In this document: piece by piece, positions 1 to 8,144 of the stretch
Layout of the letters: each line of letters opens with the position of its first letter
Position numbering within the stretch: position 1 is the stretch's first letter
Source: Candidatus Poribacteria bacterium
GTDB taxonomy: Bacteria; Poribacteria; WGA-4E; WGA-3G
Direction: 5' to 3'
Length of the DNA stretch: 38,810 nt
Assembly (NCBI GenBank): GCA_022823085.1
Contig: JAJDXV010000177.1
Span: 1-38,810 of the forward strand
Translations under genes and position numbers: made by a program
Notes under the pieces: model-generated
The model's input: the letters and a program-made list of their open reading frames with translations, nothing else
Database searches by the model: none
Told to the model about the DNA's origin: nothing

Positions 1-199
1 TAGGACGCTCGTTCTACTTCCGAAGTCGGAAGTGTCTGAGGTTCTATCCGGGAAGCGTAGAGTAATCTTCCTAAACGCCCGCTTGGGGCGTGCAGTGGCG
101 GATAGGTAAAGTTACGAGCCAAGACTGCGGAACAGCAAAGCAAAAAAAAAGGTTGGGCAACTCTTAACAAGCCCAATGCTTTAGCTTTGGGTACTTGAC
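1..199 (+). mobile_element. Right end of an IS200/IS605-family element
   Basis: An imperfect palindrome at 172-191 (CCCAATGCT/AGCTTTGGG with one T-T mismatch and a two-base loop) has the form of the subterminal hairpin recognised by Y1 HUH transposases. TTGAC at 195-199, four bases later, is plausible as the right cleavage site. Upstream sequence up to the window edge is highly structured and has no convincing ORF, as expected for the region 3' of tnpB. Immediately after 199 an unrelated reading frame is already open, consistent with insertion into a gene. The transposase and tnpB themselves would lie outside the window, so family assignment is an inference. Confidence 0.62.
16..195 (+). ncRNA. 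Candidate TnpB omega RNA (right-end RNA)
   Basis: The sequence folds into a compact multi-helix structure: a perfect 8-bp hairpin at 16-33, a long-range helix 44-50 with 99-105, and, inside it, hairpins 51-55/67-71 and 75-80/86-91. These are followed by a linker and the subterminal hairpin at 172-191. TTGGGC near 152 can also pair with GCCCAA at 171-176. Known omega RNAs occupy this position at the 3' end of tnpB and run to the right end of the element, with the guide starting in the flanking DNA. The guide would therefore begin near 200. The function is inferred from structure and position only. Confidence 0.5.
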
Positions 200-1018
200 G
201 AAACCGAAACTGTGTATACCGAAACGTTTCGGACAGCCTCTTCAAACCCATTTCTCGATGTGTTCTTAAAAACGGGTTCAATTATTCATTCGTTCACCGA
301 CACACTTACAAACAGCGCGGGCAAAGCGACCCTAAAAGAGGTGACGATCTCTATCACGGACAAACCGCAAATCGCCACAGCCGAAATTGACGAAATTATT
401 GTGCCTGCTGAAGTGATGCCTGGAGAGCGTCTCACGGTTTCGGTTGTGCTAATTCCGCATTGGAGTACCGCCGGTGCTGAACGGATAATTCAAAGAGAAG
501 TTATAATTAACATTCCTGATGGCTTCCCGATGGGTGAAGCAAACCTCACGGTTTCCACCGCCGATGAATCGGTTGACGACACAGAATTCACACAACTCTT
601 TGGCGATGTCTTCGATGAAATCTTAGGCGAGGAAGAGGAGGAGGAGGAAAAACCGGTACCACGGAACCTCGACGAACTCATCCGTCAGAAGGAAGAAGAT
701 CAGATGGATGCAGGGCTAATTACAATAACCCTGACACCATCGGCTTTTGGCGGTGGATTCCCATTACCGGAAGATTTCGGACTCCCACTCCCAGAGAATA
801 ACGAAGAAGATGACGGAAATAACGGAGAAATGCCAGAAGGTCTTCCATTGCTGGAAGGTTTCCCGCTTCCAAATGCTTCTGAGGAACAGCCTATAGAAAC
901 TGAACTCATTATTGAAGGCTTTATCGTAACAGGGTCCAAAGAGGCACAGATTACAATTAAAGCGGAAGGCACAGGCGCGGGACTGCCGGTAGGAAACTTG
1001 GCAGACGTGATGGAGTAA
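200..1018 (+). pseudogene. 3' remnant of a large secreted protein gene, cut by the IS end
   Basis: The frame is open from the IS junction to a stop at 1018, giving about 270 residues. The only nominal start, GTG at 212, has no SD, and the sequence begins in the middle of a beta-rich domain with no signal peptide. Visible features are beta-strand-like repeats (for example ITLTPSAFGGGFPLPEDF), a run of seven Glu near residue 140, and Pro/Gly-rich loops such as IPDGFPMGEANLTV. The tail loosely recalls C-terminal regions of large extracytoplasmic proteins of the SpoIVB/S55 peptidase type seen in related genomes, but I cannot show a catalytic residue. The most likely reading is a gene whose 5' part lies beyond the inserted element. 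A short expressed protein from GTG 212 is possible but unlikely. Confidence 0.5.
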
Positions 1019-1039
1019 TAATTTCGCAATGTGATTATA

Positions 1040-1063
1040 TGGGCAGGTGTTTGTGCCTGTCCA
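1040..1063. terminator. Hairpin between convergent genes
   Basis: TGGGCAGG and CCTGTCCA pair over 8 bp (one G-U) around an 8-base loop. The hairpin lies between the convergent ends of the remnant gene and the flavoprotein gene. There is no long T-tract on either strand, so it may be a REP-like palindrome rather than a classical intrinsic terminator. Confidence 0.4.
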
Positions 1064-1115
1064 TACAGTATTATAATGGCGGCTACATCCAGAGGAGTCG
1101 CTTGTTAAATATCTC

Positions 1116-2537
1116 TTATGGAAGCAATCTCCGCAACGTCTGAATCAGCGTACTCTCCGAAAACCATTTACCCCCCACACGCCACGTACTGCTCGAATGC
1201 GTCGGATACACATGGATCATCCCGCTCAACTTCCGCAACGGAATCCCCTGCTGCATCGCCAGCACATACTCATGCACAACCTCACCCGCATTCGCACCCA
1301 CAAGATGAACGCCCAATATCTTCCCCGTCCACCGTGTCGCAATGACCTTACTAAACCCGTGCGTCTCACCCTCCGCAACGGCTCTATCAACATCGTGTTG
1401 GTCGAGTGTGAACACATCAACGTCTCCATGTTTCTCGCGCGCCTCCGCCTCCGTCAGACCACAACGCGCCACCTCCGGGTCACAGAAGGTCGTCCACGGC
1501 ACAACGCCGTAGTTGATCGCATTAGAGAGCGGAAAAAAGATATTCCGAAGGAGCAGCTGCGCCTGGAAAGCAGCGACATGCGTAAACAGATAGTGTCCGA
1601 TCACATCACCCGCAGCGTAGATATTCCTGACACGCGTCTGGAGCCTGTTATTAACCTCAATCCCACGGCTGCCGACCTGCACTCCGATTTTATCCAGTCC
1701 TAACCCCTCAACATTCGGCGCGCGTCCCGCCGCAATCAGGATTTTGTCAAACATCTCTTCGGTTGTCCCGTTTTCACTGTCGCTGAACGTCACATTTGTA
1801 GATTCTTGATGCTGAACAACCTGCACAATATTCGTGTTGAGTCGGATCGTGATCCCCTCCTCACGAAGATAACGCAGCATCTGTTCCGAGACATCAACAT
1901 CCTCTTTGGTGAGGATCCGACCGCTCCGTTGTGCGATCGTCACATCCGCACCAAGGCGATGGAACGCCTGTCCGAGTTCGATACCGATCGGACCCGCACC
2001 TACAACGAGCAGCCGTTTCGGAAATTCTTCTAACTCCCAAACCGTCTCACTGTCAAGATAATCACACGTTTCCAACCCGGGTATAGACGGCGCGACCGGA
2101 CGCGAACCCGTACTAATTACAAACTTTTTGCTTTCAAGCGTGCGCGTCTCTCCGCTTTCGGTATCCGCCACAACGAAAGTATCCGATGCCTCAAAATGTC
2201 CATCCCCGAAGATAACATCGACTCCCATCTTCCGAAACCGTTCCGGGTTGTCGTGTGCTTCCTCAATGACGCGTTGCGTCCCGCGCACATAGTCCATCAC
2301 ACGCCGCCAATCTGGGGCATTACCTTGCACACCGATACCGTATTTCTCAGCATTCCGAATGTAGTTCGCCACCTTCGCCGCCTTCAGAAGTGCTTTAGAA
2401 GGCACGCACCCCGTCCAGAGGCAGTCGCCACCGATGCGGTGCTTCTCTACAAGTGCAGTTCGCTTGCCCAACTTCGCACCCGCTACAGCAAGCACGAGGC
2501 CCGCACTCCCACCACCGATAATCGTTAAATCGTACAC
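1116..2537 (-). CDS. FAD-dependent pyridine nucleotide-disulfide oxidoreductase (mercuric reductase/Lpd-like)
   Basis: A 473-residue class I flavoprotein disulfide reductase. The FAD-binding GGGSAG lies at residues 8-13. The redox-active pair C39/C44 is in GGDCLWTGCVPSKAL, the second dinucleotide motif GAGPIG at 180-185, a YAAGD motif near 311, and the C-terminal HVYPTH carries the active-site His. The Glu that normally follows in HPTxxE is replaced by Ser/Thr here, and there is no N-terminal metal-binding domain or C-terminal CC pair of MerA, so mercury reduction is not supported. The start is GTG, with GGGGGGAG 4-5 bases upstream. It lies 24 bp downstream of the amidohydrolase gene on the same strand, so they are probably co-transcribed. 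The substrate is unknown. Confidence 0.88.
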   Translation of the reverse strand: MYDLTIIGGGSAGLVLAVAGAKLGKRTALVEKHRIGGDCLWTGCVPSKALLKAAKVANYIRNAEKYGIGVQGNAPDWRRVMDYVRGTQRVIEEAHDNPERFRKMGVDVIFGDGHFEASDTFVVADTESGETRTLESKKFVISTGSRPVAPSIPGLETCDYLDSETVWELEEFPKRLLVVGAGPIGIELGQAFHRLGADVTIAQRSGRILTKEDVDVSEQMLRYLREEGITIRLNTNIVQVVQHQESTNVTFSDSENGTTEEMFDKILIAAGRAPNVEGLGLDKIGVQVGSRGIEVNNRLQTRVRNIYAAGDVIGHYLFTHVAAFQAQLLLRNIFFPLSNAINYGVVPWTTFCDPEVARCGLTEAEAREKHGDVDVFTLDQHDVDRAVAEGETHGFSKVIATRWTGKILGVHLVGANAGEVVHEYVLAMQQGIPLRKLSGMIHVYPTHSSSTWRVGGKWFSESTLIQTLRRLLP

Positions 2538-2561
2538 GCTTCTCCCCCCGTGTTACATTGT

Positions 2562-4109
2562 CTACCGCTGCTGACGCAGTACCTTACCGGGCAGCTGACC
2601 GGTCACGTTGCCGTCTTCAACAACTGAAACACCGTTAACGAAAACCCAATTTACACCGACAGGCGATTGCACAGGATCAAACCATGTAGACCTATCCGCT
2701 ACGGTGTTCGGGTCAAAAATGACGATATCTGCAGCAAGACCTTGACCGATTCTGCCGCGATCGTGGAGTCGAAACCGTTCCGCAGGGAAACCGCTCATTT
2801 TATAGATCGCCTCTTTCAACGACACTAACTGACGTTCACGTACGAATTTACCGAGATATTGCACGAAACATCCGTAACTTCTCGGATGCGGGTGCGGAAT
2901 GTTGTAGACCCCGTCACTTGCGATCATCATACGCGGGTGGTTCGCCGTCTGATTCAAAATCCGTTCATTTTCTTCCGGCGGTGTCGCCCACGGCATCACA
3001 AAGGTCTCAATCGCCGCCTCTTCACAGATGAAATCGAAAGCGAATTCCTCACAAGATTTGCCTTCACTTTCCGCGGCTTCAGCAAGCGTCATACCGATAA
3101 AACGACCCGAACGGTTGTAACCGACAATCTGGCGACCGTCGCGGAGTGCCTCCCGCAGCGTAACAAGCGATTTCTCACGGACCTCTGGGGCATCCAATTC
3201 CGCTAACATCTTATCCGGTGCACCCGTCTGATATTCCATCGGCAGCAGCATCGCAAGGTGCGTCATACCGGCAGGATAAAGATAGGATTCAAACGTCAAA
3301 TCTATCTGTTCCCGATCGGCCCGTTCAAGCACCGCCGCGGCTTCATCATCTACCCGTTCATGTGAAATATGTACCGGAATCTCCGCGCGTTGTGCAATCT
3401 CAATCGTCTCCTCCCACGCCTGCTTCCTGCCGAGGATACGATACCGGATATGCGCGGCATAGATCGCATCGTAACTCGCAGCGACTTTCGAGAGGTACAC
3501 CAATTCGTGTAAATCCGCATTCGCTGAGGGTTGGTAGTCCAATCCCAAACAGAGACAACATGCACCCGCCTCCAACCACTCCCGTGTCGTCCGCTCCATC
3601 GCCTTCAATTCATCAGAAGTCGCCGGACGCGGATCCCACCCCATCGCACCGACCCGAACAGCACAATGCGGCACCTGCGGATACAGGTTCGCCGGAATAC
3701 GTCCTTCAAAGATGCCGAGATATGCATCCGGTGTCTGCCAGTCGAGTGGCAGTTCTGCGTCGCCATAAGCGAAGCGCGTGTAGTGCCATAATTCTCGTGC
3801 CTGTTCAGGTGGCAACGGTGCCCATCCAAAGCCGTCCGGTGCCGCTAAGTGCGTCGTTACGCCTTGACGCACAGCAGCGAACTGGTCGCGTCCACCGAGC
3901 AAAGATATCTCGGAATGCACATGCACATCAACAAAACCGGGACAGACAACCTGTCCCGCAATTGAAATCCGATTGGCGGTTTCCGCCTTTTCAAGGTCCC
4001 CAATCGCAGCGATCCGGTCATCTTGAATGCCGACATCTGCAACAAACGGCTCCCGCTCACCCGTCCCATCAACAATATTTCCGCCTGCAATGATTGTATC
4101 AAATCTCAT
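2562..4109 (-). CDS. N-acyl-D-amino-acid deacylase (D-aminoacylase) family amidohydrolase
   Basis: A 515-residue metal-dependent hydrolase of the amidohydrolase superfamily. The N-terminal beta domain (GGNIVDGTGE) leads to the metal-binding HxH at H63/H65 (VDVHVHSE). HISHERV and an ASDG motif near the C-terminus supply further ligands, and the family's closing segment GRIGQGLAADIVIFDP is clear. Members hydrolyse N-acyl-D-amino acids or related amides in the cytoplasm; specificity cannot be read here. The start is ATG with GAGGAG 6-7 bases upstream. It is the first gene of a leftward pair with the flavoprotein. Its upstream region is shared with the divergent lipoprotein gene and holds a long inverted repeat. 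Confidence 0.88.
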   Translation of the reverse strand: MRFDTIIAGGNIVDGTGEREPFVADVGIQDDRIAAIGDLEKAETANRISIAGQVVCPGFVDVHVHSEISLLGGRDQFAAVRQGVTTHLAAPDGFGWAPLPPEQARELWHYTRFAYGDAELPLDWQTPDAYLGIFEGRIPANLYPQVPHCAVRVGAMGWDPRPATSDELKAMERTTREWLEAGACCLCLGLDYQPSANADLHELVYLSKVAASYDAIYAAHIRYRILGRKQAWEETIEIAQRAEIPVHISHERVDDEAAAVLERADREQIDLTFESYLYPAGMTHLAMLLPMEYQTGAPDKMLAELDAPEVREKSLVTLREALRDGRQIVGYNRSGRFIGMTLAEAAESEGKSCEEFAFDFICEEAAIETFVMPWATPPEENERILNQTANHPRMMIASDGVYNIPHPHPRSYGCFVQYLGKFVRERQLVSLKEAIYKMSGFPAERFRLHDRGRIGQGLAADIVIFDPNTVADRSTWFDPVQSPVGVNWVFVNGVSVVEDGNVTGQLPGKVLRQQR

Positions 4110-4214
4110 AACTTACTCCTCTATAGTGGATTGAGTCTACCATCAAAACCCAGTGCATGTCAACAGAAATCCGATTCATCAAAGCATCTCTTAGCTGAAC
4201 TGAGTCCTGAGCAC

Positions 4215-4270
4215 TTTGACCAACAATTTATCTACAAATATTTGTGCTAAGGTGTAAATTGTTGGTCAAA
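4215..4270. repeat. Perfect 16-bp inverted repeat with an inner 12-bp palindrome
   Basis: TTTGACCAACAATTTA at 4215-4230 is exactly complementary to 4255-4270. The 24-bp spacer contains the perfect palindrome ACAAATATTTGT at 4234-4245. It lies 106-161 bp upstream of the minus-strand gene start and just upstream of the plus-strand promoter. It could be a two-site operator, a cruciform-forming element or a very small transposon relic. Confidence 0.75.
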
Positions 4271-4318
4271 ACTATTAACCGAAAACTAAATATCCTTGGT
4301 TGCTATCCACATATCTAT

Positions 4319-4347
4319 TTGACAAAAAATCCATCGCTTGATAGAAT
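4319..4347 (+). promoter_or_regulatory. Sigma-70-type promoter for the lipoprotein gene
   Basis: TTGACA at 4319-4324 and TAGAAT at 4342-4347 are separated by 17 bp. The predicted transcription start near 4354 gives a leader of about 88 nt before ATG 4442. Confidence 0.65.
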
Positions 4348-4441
4348 AATAGAAACCGGTAGGCGCGATTAAAACAAAACCCGATTCATGTAGGCGCAAA
4401 CTCCGCTCACGATTAAAACACAACAAATTAGAAGGCAACAC

Positions 4442-4936
4442 ATGCACCCATTCCAAACACGCATCAAGGCACGCCTCACAAATCCATATCCTATGCTCGG
4501 CATTGCTCTGCTCTCGTTGACGATTGCGTTGAGCGGTTGCAGTGAGGACCCCTCCGGCGGAAGCGGATTCACCGACGTAGGACGCAGTGAACCGATGATC
4601 ATCGATTCCGTTTTAGCTATCACTGTCTTTGACGACAGACCCGACGGCATCACAAACACCTTCTCCGCCGAATTCAACGATCAAGTATTCTTGTGGCTAC
4701 TATGGTCAAATATCACAGATGAACACACAGTCGAAGTCTCGTGGTACTCACCAGAAGACGGTCTCGACGATCCGCCGTTCTGGACAGAAGAAAAGAATCT
4801 AACATCAACAACCGGCGATAAAATTACGTGGTTTTACATCGACCTACCAGAACCAGACATTACAGGTGAGTGGTTCGTCGAAGTCTACTTAGATGGCGAC
4901 CTCTTTGAACGCAGCCATGTCTTCTGGGTAGAATAG
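4442..4936 (+). CDS. Small lipoprotein of unknown function
   Basis: A 164-residue protein with a basic N-terminus, a hydrophobic stretch (residues 18-30) and a lipobox ending LSGC with Cys33, so it is predicted to be lipidated and anchored outside the cytoplasmic membrane. The mature part begins with a Gly/Ser-rich linker and then looks like one beta-sandwich of about 115 residues ending GEWFVEVYLDGDLFERSHVF, a pattern common in Ig-like periplasmic or surface domains. ATG is preceded by AAGG at suitable spacing. It lies 26 bp before the Gfo/Idh/MocA gene and probably shares its transcript from the promoter at 4319. I do not recognise a specific family. Confidence 0.75.
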   Translation: MHPFQTRIKARLTNPYPMLGIALLSLTIALSGCSEDPSGGSGFTDVGRSEPMIIDSVLAITVFDDRPDGITNTFSAEFNDQVFLWLLWSNITDEHTVEVSWYSPEDGLDDPPFWTEEKNLTSTTGDKITWFYIDLPEPDITGEWFVEVYLDGDLFERSHVFWVE

Positions 4937-4962
4937 ACACACCACCGAGATGGAGGAAAGTC

Positions 4963-6048
4963 ATGGATAAACTCAGAATCGCACACATCGGGACAGGCAG
5001 ACGCGGGGCCGGTACCTACCTACCCCTTATCGCAAAACTGACGAAAGACATTGAATTAGTCGCCGTCTGCGATCCACGCGAAGAAAGCGTGAACGAACAA
5101 GGCGAGAAATACAACGTCCCCGCCTATACAGATACCGAACAGATGTTGGATACAGTGAAACCCGACATCTGCGCCATCGTCATTACACCGAGCAACAACC
5201 ACATCCCCGGACTCCTCTGCTCCGAACGCGGTGTCAGTTACTGCACAGAAACCCCAATCGATACCGACCTCGGATGGGCAGATAAGATGATCGCCTCCGC
5301 ACAAGAAAACCGAACCAAACTCGAGGTCAACGAAAACTATTATCGCGTGCCAACAGAACGCATCAAACGGGAGATGATCCTCGCTGGGGTCTTCGGTAAG
5401 GTCAACGTCGCTTATAACGACTTCCGAGGACACGGCTATCACGGCATCGGACTTATCCGCAGCTACGTCGGTTTCGACAACGAACCCGTACAGGTCTACG
5501 GTTTCCGAAAAGGATACAGCGTTCAAGAGCATGTCTGGCGGAAGGGACAACCCACGCGCGATACCGAAGACTGGCAACACGCCGTTATCGAATTCGCAGA
5601 CGGTGCCGTCGGCATCTTCAATTTCAGTGGGCTCTCCTACGGTTCACCGCTCCGAGGCTTTAACGGCTCAAAATTCTACGCCGAACGCGGGATGTGCTTC
5701 CGAAACGATGCCGTCATCTTGAACGATACCGCCGACGAACAGCGAGCTGTCAATATTTCGCGCAGAACCAATAACGTTGACGGCTACAACACCTTAGCCG
5801 CACTCGTCGCCGACACCGACCCCGAAGTGGTTTGGGAAAACCCGTTGCAAAATTATCCGCTCAGCGATGGCGAAATCACCGTCGCTTCCGAACTCATGAG
5901 CCTCGTCAACGCCGTCCGCAACGATACAGAACCCGAATACGGTGCCTACAACGGCCGCAAAGACCGAGAGATTGATGGCGCAATGTCGCGCTCATGGTCA
6001 AACAACGGAGCACCCGTTACCTTCCCTTATGAATACGAAAAACGGTAA
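4963..6048 (+). CDS. Gfo/Idh/MocA family protein with altered catalytic motif
   Basis: 361 residues. The N-terminal Rossmann fold (RIAHIGTGRRGAG, residues 5-17) and the C-terminal alpha/beta domain are typical of NAD(P)-dependent sugar or inositol dehydrogenases and oxidoreductases. The usual EKP motif, whose Lys takes part in catalysis and cofactor orientation, reads ETP at residues 96-98. The rest of the protein is intact, including the conserved NENYYRV region that follows. It could be a catalytically changed or non-redox member, or one using another residue. The start has a strong GGAGG 8-9 bases upstream. It lies downstream of the lipoprotein. Compare the second family member at 25620, which keeps EKP. 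Confidence 0.88.
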   Translation: MDKLRIAHIGTGRRGAGTYLPLIAKLTKDIELVAVCDPREESVNEQGEKYNVPAYTDTEQMLDTVKPDICAIVITPSNNHIPGLLCSERGVSYCTETPIDTDLGWADKMIASAQENRTKLEVNENYYRVPTERIKREMILAGVFGKVNVAYNDFRGHGYHGIGLIRSYVGFDNEPVQVYGFRKGYSVQEHVWRKGQPTRDTEDWQHAVIEFADGAVGIFNFSGLSYGSPLRGFNGSKFYAERGMCFRNDAVILNDTADEQRAVNISRRTNNVDGYNTLAALVADTDPEVVWENPLQNYPLSDGEITVASELMSLVNAVRNDTEPEYGAYNGRKDREIDGAMSRSWSNNGAPVTFPYEYEKR

Positions 6049-6118
6049 TCCCGCTCCCTGTTCGCAGCGTTTTGCTTGGGCGGTTCTTCTGCAGTTTGCA
6101 ACCCCGCTGCAATTAATC

Positions 6119-6175
6119 ACTGAAAGCTATTCTTCTAAGTACTGAAAACCGTACTGAGTACTGACAACTATTAAT
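6119..6175 (+). repeat. Degenerate ACTGAAA-type heptamer repeats
   Basis: ACTGAAA occurs at 6119-6125 and 6141-6147, followed by ACTGAGT and ACTGACA at 6153-6166 and then ACTATTA. The segment GAAAACCGTACT recurs at 11573. The repeat family recurs between genes of the tetrapyrrole cluster. Confidence 0.6.
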
Positions 6176-6252
6176 ACGTTTTCCTTGCCGTTTCCTATAA
6201 GATTCTGTATACTTTAAAATTGGTGAAATCACAAAAACAAGAGGAATCCTTC

Positions 6253-7152
6253 ATGTTCAAGAAACTTCGGATAATTTTCGCAATACTGCTCATCCTCGGT
6301 CTGAGCACAACATTGATAGCAAACGAGTGGGCGAACTACTATTTCCCCGACACATTCGGCAGCTCCTGGACCTACGAAAACCAAGACAGCAACGAATTAA
6401 CGCGCTATGCCATCGAACCACAAGACGTTGATGGCGAGATGCATCGCGCTTTCAGCTATCAGCCCGCTTTGGAAGATTGGGCAGACTATGACTATCATAC
6501 ACACCCCTACTTCTATCAAGTCAGCGACGATTGGATTGCATTCCTTGTCGGCAACGACATCGAAAACGCAACACGGGCAGTCACTGAACGCCAGTGGCAA
6601 GAGGTCGTCACCATGATGAAGGAACAGATAAATAGTCAACTCCCGGAAGGAATGCGTATTGACCTTGACATAACTTATGATCTCAACATCCAAGCACAGG
6701 ACTATTTCTATTTCTTGCCAACCCCTGCAGCATTCAATGAAGAATGGGAAGCACTCCAGATCGATATGCAGATCAATTTACAGATGGATTTGACAAGCAA
6801 TATGGAAGCATTTCCGACGACGACACAGGCAATTACAATGGCACTGACGCTTACTGAAACCGGCATCATCACCGGCACAGAAACCGTCGATACGGATGCC
6901 GGAACCTTTGAAGATTGTCTCGTAATTACCTATAGCACAGCCGCAACAGTTGAGACAGACCCAGATATACCCGAAGCAAAGAGTATGTTCGCAGACGCTT
7001 ACAGCGAATCAACAACAACCCTCTGGCTGGCACCTAATGTCGGACTCGTTAAAATGGAACAAGAATCCGAAAGCAGCGGTGTCACGAAAACCCTCGAATT
7101 AACAAACTACGAAATCAAAACCACCGATTCCGGCAGCAGCGAAAGCAACTGA
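6253..7152 (+). CDS. Secreted protein of unknown function, paralogue 1
   Basis: About 299 residues with a signal peptide (FKKLRIIFAILLILGLSTTL) followed by a mature part beginning near NEWANYYFPDTFGSSW. ATG 6253 is chosen over the upstream TTG because AGAGGAA sits 7-13 bases before it and the signal peptide then starts correctly. The mature protein is acidic and beta-rich, with the closing pattern GTETVDTDAGTFEDCL and TTTLWLAPNVGLVK, a pattern I associate with extracytoplasmic proteins measured as WTYE...APNVGLVK folds. I cannot name the family with certainty. It is a tandem duplicate of the next gene and lies upstream of hemB on the same strand. Confidence 0.72.
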   Translation: MFKKLRIIFAILLILGLSTTLIANEWANYYFPDTFGSSWTYENQDSNELTRYAIEPQDVDGEMHRAFSYQPALEDWADYDYHTHPYFYQVSDDWIAFLVGNDIENATRAVTERQWQEVVTMMKEQINSQLPEGMRIDLDITYDLNIQAQDYFYFLPTPAAFNEEWEALQIDMQINLQMDLTSNMEAFPTTTQAITMALTLTETGIITGTETVDTDAGTFEDCLVITYSTAATVETDPDIPEAKSMFADAYSESTTTLWLAPNVGLVKMEQESESSGVTKTLELTNYEIKTTDSGSSESN

Positions 7153-7220
7153 TGCCGTCTTATGAATAGCCGCTTTCGACAACCTTCGAGTTGTACCGAG
7201 AGCCGTAAAAGGAACATCAC

Positions 7221-8144
7221 ATGTTAAAAAGATTTCTGCCGCTTTGCGTTCTGGTGCTTGTCTTAAATTTCAGCGCGGTATCTATCGGAAACGAATGGGC
7301 AAACTACTATTTCCCTGATACCCCAGGCAGCTACTGGACCTACGAAGACCAAAACGGCAACGAACTCACACGCTACGCAATAGAACCTGAAACCATCGAC
7401 GGTGAAACCTATCGCGCATTCAGTTATGAACCTGCCTTAGAAGATTGGGCAGACTTTGAGCATTACGTTCAACCTTACTACTATCAGGTCGGCGACGATT
7501 GGGTGGCATTCTTTGCCGGCACCGAAATCGAAAACGCACTTAAAGCAAGTACAATCCGAGAAATGGATGAGGCACTCCCGTTCCTACGTGAACAGATGAT
7601 GGGAGAAATCCCAGAAGGCGCACCCATCTCCATCGATTTTGGATACGATGTCGAAGTAGAATCGCAAGACTATTTCTATCTGCTACCGACACCCGCTACC
7701 TTCAATGAAGAATGGACAGCACTCGAGCTCAGTGCCACCTTGACGCTCACAATCAATATCCAAGGCGCACCGATGGAAATCCCAGGCGGCGCACCCACCA
7801 TCACAACGCACAGCGCCGTCGTAGAGATCGGGAACGTCACCGGCACAGAAACCGTTGATACACCTGCCGGAACCTTTGAAGACTGCCTCATCATCGAATA
7901 CCAGACTAACGAAACAACGGAAATAGCATTCTCCGTACCCGGCGCACAACAAGATACCGAAGAACGAGAAGCCTCCACCATAACAACCGTCTGGTTAGCC
8001 CCAAATGTCGGAATCGTCAAATTCAGGCACGAACACCCCGAAGCGGATGAAGCAAGAGCGGAAATCGGATTGGCACCCGAAGGAGAGAAAACTCTCGAAC
8101 TAACGAACTATGAAATCAAAGGTTCACCTTCGGAGGACGAATGA
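7221..8144 (+). CDS. Secreted protein of unknown function, paralogue 2, coupled to hemB
   Basis: 307 residues with an N-terminal signal peptide (LPLCVLVLVLNFSAVS) and a mature part strongly similar to the preceding protein: NEWANYYFPDT, ELTRYAIEP, PALEDWAD, QDYFY and LPTPA are shared, as is the end (GTETVDT, AGTFEDCL, WLAPNVG, LELTNYEIK). Each mature protein has a single conserved Cys in FEDCL. Its stop overlaps the hemB start as ATGA (8141-8144), so translation of hemB is probably coupled to it. That places an exported protein at the head of a cytoplasmic tetrapyrrole operon. Function is unknown; a role in metal or haem handling is only a guess from position. Confidence 0.75.
   Translation: MLKRFLPLCVLVLVLNFSAVSIGNEWANYYFPDTPGSYWTYEDQNGNELTRYAIEPETIDGETYRAFSYEPALEDWADFEHYVQPYYYQVGDDWVAFFAGTEIENALKASTIREMDEALPFLREQMMGEIPEGAPISIDFGYDVEVESQDYFYLLPTPATFNEEWTALELSATLTLTINIQGAPMEIPGGAPTITTHSAVVEIGNVTGTETVDTPAGTFEDCLIIEYQTNETTEIAFSVPGAQQDTEEREASTITTVWLAPNVGIVKFRHEHPEADEARAEIGLAPEGEKTLELTNYEIKGSPSEDE

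Larger units (their letters stand above)
4110..4441. other. Divergent intergenic region
   Basis: 332 bp without a gene. It separates the leftward amidohydrolase operon from the rightward lipoprotein operon. It contains a nested inverted repeat (4215-4270) and a near-consensus promoter (4319-4347), listed separately. I see no small ORF with an SD. Confidence 0.7.

Noticed and set aside
1..109. Coding C-terminus of TnpB in frame 2 (stop at 107)
   Set aside because: The peptide lacks the RuvC or zinc-ribbon motifs, and the DNA shows several perfect RNA helices instead, so non-coding RNA is the better reading.
1116..2537. Mercuric reductase and mercury resistance operon
   Set aside because: No HMA domain, no C-terminal Cys pair and no merR/merT/merP nearby.
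3218..4093. 291-codon plus-strand ORF antisense to the D-aminoacylase-like gene
   Set aside because: It lacks an SD and any recognisable domain, and is rich in Pro, Ser, Arg and His as expected from reading the opposite strand of a real gene.
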